15,935 bases of DNA from UBA4923 sp964486135. GTDB taxonomy: Bacteria; Bacillota; Clostridia; Saccharofermentanales; DTU023. Positions 8,470 to 13,004 of this stretch are shown here, in pieces. The translations under genes and the position numbers were made by a program. The notes below the pieces were generated by a model. That model did not search any database and was not told the origin of the DNA. It worked only from the letters and a program-made list of their open reading frames with translations. The DNA lies in contig CAZAKT010000033.1 of NCBI GenBank assembly GCA_964486135.1, forward strand, positions 1 to 15,935, written 5' to 3'. Position 1 is the stretch's first letter. Each line of letters starts with the position of its first letter.

Positions 8470-9216
8470 TTATTCATCTTCCCCAAACAATTCTGTCCTG
8501 GAAAGGGCCTCCCGGTCCGCGATTACCGTCACATCCGGGTGGAGCTGGATGATGGAGGCGGGAACCCGGGGTGTCACCGGTCCGAAACAAGCCCTGGCCA
8601 CAGCCTCTGCCTTTGACTTGCCCGAAGCCAGGAGCAGGAGCCGCCTGGAGCTCATGATCGCCCTCATCCCCATAGTGATGGCCTCGGTGGGAACCTCTTC
8701 CCCCCCCTCAAAGAATCTTTGGTTGGCCTGGATCGTCTCTTCAGCCAGGGTCACGCGGCGGGTACGCGCCGTAAAACAGTCATCCGGTTCGTTGAAGGCG
8801 ATATGGGCGTTGGTCCCGATTCCCAGCAGCTGCAGGTCGGGAAAGCCTAGGGATTCCAGCAAGAGATCGTATTCCCGGCACTCTTCTTCCAGGTCTTCAG
8901 CCAAACCGTCGGGGATGAAGGTATTTTCGGGTTCGATATTGACAAGCCTGAACAGATTCTCCCGCATAAAGGCTTGATAGCTTTGCGGATGGTCGCCGGC
9001 CAAGCCGATGTACTCATCCAGGTTGACGGTCATAACCCTTGAAAAATCGAGATTCTCCTCCAGAAACATCCTGGCCAGCTCCCGGTAGGCGCCAAGGGGG
9101 GTCGATCCCGTCGCCAGCCCAAGGACCGCATCCGGTTTGATCCGGACCAGGGCGGCCATGATCCGGGCAGCTTCCAGGTCCATCTCACCCGCGTCCTCAA
9201 CGTAAATCAGCTTCAT
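8470..9216 (-). CDS. nagB: Glucosamine-6-phosphate deaminase
   Basis: NagB converts glucosamine-6-phosphate to fructose-6-phosphate and ammonia, returning amino sugars from wall turnover to glycolysis and opposing GlmS. The 248 residues fit the shorter Gram-positive form. Motifs: phosphate-binding LGLATGSTP (32-40), catalytic Asp67 in NLDEY, GIGTNAHIAFNEP (132-144) with His138 and Glu143, and VPASIIQLHP (218-227). The usual NGH or DGH is NAH here, and the residues after FNEP are DDC rather than the common GSS. The ATG has AAAGGAAAG just upstream, adjacent to a GC-rich hairpin (9230-9264). No nagA is in the window. The gene lies 78 nt after guaD and 15 nt before walR, so it probably shares a transcript with walRK. 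Confidence 0.94.
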   Translation of the reverse strand: MKLIYVEDAGEMDLEAARIMAALVRIKPDAVLGLATGSTPLGAYRELARMFLEENLDFSRVMTVNLDEYIGLAGDHPQSYQAFMRENLFRLVNIEPENTFIPDGLAEDLEEECREYDLLLESLGFPDLQLLGIGTNAHIAFNEPDDCFTARTRRVTLAEETIQANQRFFEGGEEVPTEAITMGMRAIMSSRRLLLLASGKSKAEAVARACFGPVTPRVPASIIQLHPDVTVIADREALSRTELFGEDE

Positions 9217-9229
9217 ATTCTTTCCTTTG

Positions 9230-9264
9230 GCGCGGCCCTCTCCCGGTATGGATCCCGGCCGCGC
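9230..9264 (-). other. GC-rich hairpin between guaD and nagB, next to the nagB ribosome site
   Basis: GCGCGGCC (9230-9237) and GGCCGCGC (9257-9264) form a perfect eight-base inverted repeat around a 19-nt loop. In minus-strand RNA the 3' arm ends within one or two bases of the purine-rich nagB Shine-Dalgarno tract (AAAGGAAAG). No run of U follows, so it is not a classical intrinsic terminator. It could be an mRNA-processing or stability stem that separates guaD from nagB expression, or it could modulate nagB translation. Function is inferred. Confidence 0.5.
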
Positions 9265-9294
9265 GACTCTCCCTCTTCCCTTAATAGCCCGGCT

Positions 9295-10584
9295 TCAATC
9301 GAATGCCGGCCTCTCCACCCGCTCCCCCGCCAGATAACGGACCTGAATATCCCTGTCATCACCCGCAAAGACAAATTTCTGCAGCCTCTCAAAGACCGAA
9401 AGCGGACGATAGCGGGTGAAGCGGCTGTCGTCAACAACAAGGGCGTCAAATGAGTAGCCGGCCAGGAAGGCCCCCGTCTTGCCAAAGAAGGAACCACCCC
9501 CTGCCGTTGCCATGTGGAAGGCTTCGGCAAAGGTCAGGGTACGGTGGGCGTGGTCGCTCAGGGCCCACAAAAGCCGTGACTGCTTCAAAGCCGCCTCTAC
9601 GGCATGACCGATGAAGAGACGGTTTCCGCCACCGATATCGGATCCAAGCCCCACCCGGATCCCCGCGTCCAGCATGGCACCGGCCGGCATGATACCTGAC
9701 GCCAGATTGGCGTTGGAGTCGGGGCAGTGGGCAATCAGGATTTCCTTGTCGCGGAAGGCTTTCATCTCTGCCTCGGTATTGTGGATGCAGTGGGCCATGA
9801 TGGTCCGGCCCTGGGGCAGGAGGTCAAAGTCCTCATAGACGGAAAGGTAGTCCTTTGAGCGGGGAAAGAGTTCCTTGACCCAGGCAATCTCGCCCAGGTT
9901 CTCATTGACGTGGGACTGGACGGGCAAACCGAGCCCGGCCGACTTTTCCCCCAGCCAGCCCAGCAGTTCATCGGAGCAGGAGGGGGCGAAACGGGGTGTC
10001 AGGATGGGGAAGACCCCTTGTTTGGCGTATTGTTTCGACTCCTCAAGATAGCGTTCCGTTTCGCTTATGGACTCTTCCGTCGTCTCCTGGAGTTCCTCAA
10101 CGCTGTTCCGGTCCATATTGACCTTGCCGACATAGGCCGAAAGACCCGACTTGGCAAAGGTATCCATAAGTTGCAGGGTCGCGTCCGTGTGCAGGCTGGA
10201 GTAAATGGCGAAGTGGAGTGTACCGGCCGCCCACAGGTCATCCACCAGATCCCGGAATACAGGCTGGCCATAGGCCGGATCCTCAAAACGGGCTTCTTCC
10301 GGGAAGGTATAATCGTTAAGCCAGGGCAGCAACTCCTTGTCATAGCCGAGCCCGCGGGTAACATACTGGACGGCATGAAGATGGACGTCGGAGAAGGCGG
10401 GGAGGAGAAGCTTCCCCCTGTGATCGATCAGCTTGACGTCCGGCCCGGTCTGGGGGCTTTGGGCGTGGATTTCCACAATACGCCCATCCTCCACACTTAT
10501 GCAGGCGTCCTCGTGAACGACCACCTGGCCGGGTTCAGGGGTCGAGATAAAATCCCCCTGGATGAGATAGCGTTTAGTTGACAT
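9295..10584 (-). CDS. guaD: Guanine deaminase (amidohydrolase superfamily)
   Basis: Guanine deaminase hydrolyses guanine to xanthine and ammonia in purine salvage and nitrogen release. The 429-residue product follows the animal/bacterial GDA family: metal-binding HLH (His68, His70) before AVQY, LNDYTFPEEARF near 90-101, GKVNMD near 153-158, ILTPRFAPSC near 194-203, third ligand His225 with Glu228 in SHVNEN, His265 in MAHCIHN, AHCPDSN, and Asp316 in GLGSDIGGG. The C-terminal FAGDDRDIQ element is also typical. The ATG at 10584 is chosen because AGGAGG lies six nt upstream; a GTG at 10617 would add 11 residues with no such site and would swallow the Shine-Dalgarno. It is first in the minus-strand gene run and divergent from chrA. 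A related amidohydrolase with another substrate is less likely. Confidence 0.9.
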   Translation of the reverse strand: MSTKRYLIQGDFISTPEPGQVVVHEDACISVEDGRIVEIHAQSPQTGPDVKLIDHRGKLLLPAFSDVHLHAVQYVTRGLGYDKELLPWLNDYTFPEEARFEDPAYGQPVFRDLVDDLWAAGTLHFAIYSSLHTDATLQLMDTFAKSGLSAYVGKVNMDRNSVEELQETTEESISETERYLEESKQYAKQGVFPILTPRFAPSCSDELLGWLGEKSAGLGLPVQSHVNENLGEIAWVKELFPRSKDYLSVYEDFDLLPQGRTIMAHCIHNTEAEMKAFRDKEILIAHCPDSNANLASGIMPAGAMLDAGIRVGLGSDIGGGNRLFIGHAVEAALKQSRLLWALSDHAHRTLTFAEAFHMATAGGGSFFGKTGAFLAGYSFDALVVDDSRFTRYRPLSVFERLQKFVFAGDDRDIQVRYLAGERVERPAFD

Positions 10585-10590
10585 TAAGGT

Positions 10591-10603
10591 CCTCCTGGCC
10601 AGG
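10591..10603 (-). promoter_or_regulatory. guaD ribosome binding site inside a 10-bp palindrome
   Basis: The minus-strand Shine-Dalgarno AGGAGG (10596-10591) is fused to the perfect palindrome CCTGGCCAGG (10603-10594). The start ATG follows at 10584 after six bases. The site decides the start codon. The overlap with a palindrome could be an operator or a sequestering element, but ten bases may also arise by chance. Confidence 0.6.
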
Positions 10604-10638
10604 CGACAAATCAGCACAAGCGCAAACCGGTCACGGCC

Positions 10639-10659
10639 GGCATCCTTGTGACAAGTGCC
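10639..10659 (-). other. Inverted repeat in the guaD leader
   Basis: CTTGT-G-ACAAG (10645-10655) is a perfect 11-base palindrome. It is extended after a two-base bulge by GGCA (10639-10642) pairing with TGCC (10656-10659). It lies between the guaD start and its promoter-like -10 element. It may be a repressor-binding site or an RNA hairpin in the leader. It shows no resemblance to a purine riboswitch core. Confidence 0.4.
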
Positions 10660-10674
10660 TGATTCTTCCCCCCC

Positions 10675-10682
10675 AGTATACA
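10675..10682 (-). promoter_or_regulatory. Possible guaD -10 element
   Basis: The minus strand reads TG-TATACT (10682-10675), a 5/6 match to TATAAT with an upstream TG placed one base closer than the classical extended form. No convincing -35 lies 16-18 nt upstream. The start would fall near 10668, giving a leader of about 80 nt that holds the inverted repeats described above. It faces away from the chrA promoter-like element about 25 bp off. Confidence 0.35.
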
Positions 10683-10702
10683 GGATTTGCCATTTCGGGG
10701 CG

Positions 10703-10711
10703 TGTTAGAAT
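10703..10711 (+). promoter_or_regulatory. Extended -10 promoter of the chrA pair
   Basis: TG-T-TAGAAT (10703-10711) matches the extended -10 pattern TGnTAnnnT. Standard spacing puts the transcription start at about 10718, the A of the chrA start codon. A TTGCCA upstream (10687-10692) is only 13 nt away, too close for a -35, which fits an extended -10 that does not need one. Confidence 0.45.
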
Positions 10712-10717
10712 GGCCCT

Positions 10718-11269
10718 ATGAGTTTGTGGCGTTTCTTCCTGATTATCTTCAAAATAAGCAGCATTACCTTTGGGGGCGGCTACACCATTGTCCCTGTCAT
10801 CCGTGATGAATTTGTCTGCAAGCACTGTCTCCTGACCGATGAGGAGATGTTTGACCTGATCGCCCTGGCCCAATCGGCCCCCGGTCCCATAGCCGTCAGC
10901 ACGGCCCTCCTGACCGGCTACAAACTCAAGGGGAGACTGGGCGCCATCCTGGGTGTCCTGGCGGCCATCCTCCCCCCCTTGATCATCATTTCCCTGCTCT
11001 TCTACGTTTATGAGGCCTTCGCCTCCAACTACTGGGTCCGGGCGGCCCTCCGCGGCATGAGCGGCGCCATCTCGGCCGTAATGATCCTGGCCGTCTATGA
11101 TCTGGCCAAGGCCTGCCTCCGGGCCCATCGGTTCTTCTTTTTCCTGCTCATGGCGACCGCCTTCGCGGCCAGTATCCTGACGACAATCAATACCGGCCTG
11201 ATTATCCTGGCCCTGGCCCTCGCGGGGATCGTAGCCTTCACCTTCGTCCCGGAAGAGAGAATCCCATGA
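10718..11269 (+). CDS. chrA: Chromate transporter, N-terminal-type subunit (CHR family)
   Basis: Short-chain CHR-family membrane protein (183 aa). Family members export chromate by ion coupling in characterised cases; the true substrate here is unknown. Near the N-terminus it has FGGGYTIVPVIRDEFV, and near residue 66 the APGPIAVSTA motif, both CHR hallmarks. Several hydrophobic segments follow (about 85-105, 115-130, 140-175), giving roughly five or six membrane spans. The TGA stop overlaps the next gene's ATG (ATGA), typical of obligate two-subunit CHR pairs. No Shine-Dalgarno sequence precedes the ATG at 10718; the -10 element ends only six bases before it, so the mRNA may be leaderless. 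Divergent from guaD. Confidence 0.9.
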   Translation: MSLWRFFLIIFKISSITFGGGYTIVPVIRDEFVCKHCLLTDEEMFDLIALAQSAPGPIAVSTALLTGYKLKGRLGAILGVLAAILPPLIIISLLFYVYEAFASNYWVRAALRGMSGAISAVMILAVYDLAKACLRAHRFFFFLLMATAFAASILTTINTGLIILALALAGIVAFTFVPEERIP

Positions 11270-11829
11270 TCTTCTGGCGGCTCTTCATTGCCTTTCTTGA
11301 AGTCGGCGCCCTGGCTTTCGGCGGCGGTTACGCGGCCCTCCCCCTGATTGAGGAGGTTGTGGTCAACCGCTACCACTGGCTCAACCTGACGGAAATGACC
11401 GACATCATCGCCCTCTCCCAGGTCACCCCGGGACCCATCGCCCTCAATGCGGCCACCTTTGTCGGGACCCGGGTCGCCGGCATCCCGGGAGCCATGATCG
11501 CCTCAATCGCCGCTGTCCTCCCCCAGACCGTCTTCCTGCTCTTCCTTGGCTGGTTCCTCTTCTACGGGGGTAGGGTCACCCTGTTCGAGCGGGCCCTGAA
11601 GGGCTTGCGCCCGGGAGTGGTGGGCCTGATCGCCGCCGCCGCCCTTTCCATGTTCCTGTCATCCCTTTTCACGACTAGCTCCCCCCTGGCCCTGGACTTG
11701 ATCGCTGTCCTGGCCTTTATCGTCGTTTTCATCCTGAGGCTCAAAAAAATCGACCTCTTCAAGCTGGTTTTCATCGGGGCCGGGGTCGGTCTTTTAGGCG
11801 GGCTTATTGAACATCTGCTTCCCTATTAA
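11266..11829 (+). CDS. chrA: Chromate transporter, C-terminal-type subunit (CHR family)
   Basis: Second half of the split CHR transporter (187 aa). It repeats the family pattern: FGGGYAALPLIEEVVV near residue 17 and TPGPIALNAA near residue 45-54, then hydrophobic spans around 75-100, 115-135, 140-160 and 165-185. The two subunits are homologous to each other and to the two halves of long ChrA, and probably form a heterodimer in the cytoplasmic membrane. The ATG overlaps the preceding stop by four bases, and a GGAAGAGAG tract lies upstream inside the first gene, so translation is coupled. The end is followed by inverted repeats without a clear U-run. Confidence 0.9.
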   Translation: MIFWRLFIAFLEVGALAFGGGYAALPLIEEVVVNRYHWLNLTEMTDIIALSQVTPGPIALNAATFVGTRVAGIPGAMIASIAAVLPQTVFLLFLGWFLFYGGRVTLFERALKGLRPGVVGLIAAAALSMFLSSLFTTSSPLALDLIAVLAFIVVFILRLKKIDLFKLVFIGAGVGLLGGLIEHLLPY

Positions 11830-11864
11830 AGCGAATGCAGCTATTCACTTCTTAATAATCATCC

Positions 11865-11885
11865 AAACCCTGTTTTAAAGGGTTT
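11865..11885 (+). other. Inverted repeat downstream of the chrA pair
   Basis: AAACCCT (11865-11871) and AGGGTTT (11879-11885) form a perfect seven-base stem with a seven-base loop, 35 nt after the chrA stop. The next bases are GCCCC, so there is no U-run and intrinsic termination is doubtful. It could stabilise the 3' end of the chrA message. Confidence 0.4.
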
Positions 11886-11910
11886 GCCCCATCTGTCCGA
11901 CCTCCCAATC

Positions 11911-11967
11911 GGCCCTGTCTGCATACCTTCGCTGTTTGGCCTCTTTGTCTTATGCAGAAAAAAGGCC
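11911..11967 (+). other. Overlapping, competing inverted repeats before the lipoprotein gene
   Basis: TCTGCATA (11918-11925) pairs with TATGCAGA (11951-11958). A second stem, GGCCTCTTT (11938-11946) with AAAAAGGCC (11959-11967), has one mismatch and a loop holding the downstream arm of the first. The two cannot easily form together. The second stem is followed by CTTTAA, a poor U-run, so this may be a weak terminator of chrA. It lies about 50 bases ahead of the lipoprotein promoter-like island. Confidence 0.35.
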
Positions 11968-12014
11968 CTTTAACGGGTGGATAAGGGGGAATGGCTGCAT
12001 AGATATTAATAGTA

Positions 12015-12025
12015 TATAATATAAT
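12015..12025 (+). promoter_or_regulatory. AT-rich promoter-like island of the lipoprotein gene
   Basis: Two overlapping perfect TATAAT hexamers (12015-12020 and 12020-12025) stand in an almost pure A/T stretch (about 12001-12035), which is exceptional in this GC-rich window. No good -35 is seen at 16-18 nt, so activator dependence or an alternative -35 is possible. The leader would be about 45-55 nt and includes a small hairpin, AAATCG-CAGA-CGATTT (12043-12058). Confidence 0.45.
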
Positions 12026-12078
12026 AATAACAATTGAGGACAAAATCGCAGACGATTTATCGGAAAGGATGGAGACTT

Positions 12079-12885
12079 ATGAAAAAATCTATTGTGTTTG
12101 CCCTTGTCCTGGTCCTGCTTATTCCTATATTCGGCGGCTGTGCCAAGGACGAACCCGCCGATCCGGGACAGGAAGCTGGCGAAACGACAGTATCGACGAC
12201 CGGGCAGGCTGTAGAGGAGCCAGCCGAACCTAAGGGAGGAAACACTGGAGTCGCCCTGTCCCAAGCGCTTGCAGCATTCAATGAAAGCCTACGCCTCTTG
12301 CTGAACCGCAGTGCCTCCCTTTATTCTGAGGGGCCTGATGGGCAGATCGTCTGGGACCACTACCTCAGGCGTGTACAAGACGACTATGACACCTACACCT
12401 TTGCGGCCCCTCTGGCTCTGGGGGAAATGAACGTGGAAGAATGGAGAAAATATTGGTACGAGGACAAGGCGGAGATGGGAGTGGAGGGCAATGTCACCTG
12501 GGCATCTAGATTCGGCTTGGACCGTGATAAGATGACGGCTGAAATGATAGACGGCGGCAAGGGGGTTATTTTTACCTACTCGAAAGAGGGCAAGTTGATA
12601 ATGGGTCATTACGAATTCCGGCCCACCTCTTCCGGCTACCGGGTTCAGTACAGTTTTGAGGGCCTGCCTGCCGGCCATGTCAACCACTACCTCATCGCCA
12701 ATGAAGAGGATCGCTGGGTGTTCGGCTTTATGGAAACACCGGAGATACCGGATCTATTGTCAGATGATGAGCCCCTGGATTTTCCCAAATCTGCCCCTGT
12801 CTGGATTAGCGTTGATGGCGATCAGGTGCTCGCAAGGACTGAGGATGGGGAAGATATCAAGCTGACCCTGCCTCCGCCCGAATGA
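12079..12885 (+). CDS. Putative secreted lipoprotein of unknown function
   Basis: I do not recognise the family. The 268-residue product begins MKKSIVFALVLVLLIPIFGGC, a lipoprotein signal peptide with the lipidated cysteine at residue 21 (position -3 is Phe, slightly unusual). An acidic, Pro/Thr/Gly-rich linker (about 22-55) precedes a folded region of alternating aromatic and charged residues (WDHYLRR, WRKYWYEDKAEMG, MGHYEF, DRWVFGFM), suggesting a beta-rich globular domain on the outer face of the membrane. The ATG at 12079 is chosen because GGAG lies just upstream and it gives the signal peptide; an in-frame TTG at 12034 lacks a ribosome site. It stands alone between the chrA pair and a terminator, and looks less GC-biased than its neighbours. 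Function is left open. Confidence 0.8.
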   Translation: MKKSIVFALVLVLLIPIFGGCAKDEPADPGQEAGETTVSTTGQAVEEPAEPKGGNTGVALSQALAAFNESLRLLLNRSASLYSEGPDGQIVWDHYLRRVQDDYDTYTFAAPLALGEMNVEEWRKYWYEDKAEMGVEGNVTWASRFGLDRDKMTAEMIDGGKGVIFTYSKEGKLIMGHYEFRPTSSGYRVQYSFEGLPAGHVNHYLIANEEDRWVFGFMETPEIPDLLSDDEPLDFPKSAPVWISVDGDQVLARTEDGEDIKLTLPPPE

Positions 12886-12907
12886 TTTGCATCCTTATTC
12901 CGTTAAA

Positions 12908-12938
12908 AAGGGGCTGTCTCAAAATGAGATGGCCCCTT
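12908..12938. terminator. Bidirectional intrinsic terminator between convergent genes
   Basis: AAGGGGC (12908-12914) pairs with GCCCCTT (12932-12938), enclosing TGTCTC/GAGATG around an AAAAT loop. In plus-strand RNA the two central mismatches become G-U pairs, giving a 13-pair stem followed by CTTGTAT. In minus-strand RNA they are C/A mismatches, but the stem is followed by five U residues. It therefore serves the lipoprotein gene on one side and the 917-residue fusion gene on the other. Confidence 0.8.
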
Positions 12939-13004
12939 CTTGTATGGGATAAGGAAGCGGACCCCGGGTGATAAAAGTATTTACCCCCACCGGCTGTCGG
13001 CCCC

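Noticed and set aside
10582..10617. GTG start at 10617 for guaD
   Set aside because: It would add 11 residues that include the AGGAGG ribosome site itself; the ATG at 10584 has ideal spacing and matches family starts.
10687..10711. TTGCCA/TAGAAT as a standard -35/-10 pair for chrA
   Set aside because: The spacer is 13 nt, outside the usable range; the extended -10 explanation fits better.
11966..11986. Minus-strand terminator-like sequence (CCCTT...AAGGG followed by six T)
   Set aside because: The stem is only five bases and no minus-strand gene precedes it, so it has nothing to terminate.
12034..12078. TTG start at 12034 for the lipoprotein
   Set aside because: It would place 15 polar residues before a perfect lipoprotein signal peptide; the ATG at 12079 has GGAG upstream.
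12964..12993. Bulged inverted repeat CCGGGTG/CACCGG after the fusion gene
   Set aside because: It has a bulge and a long loop and no U-run; the hairpin at 12908-12938 is the far better terminator.
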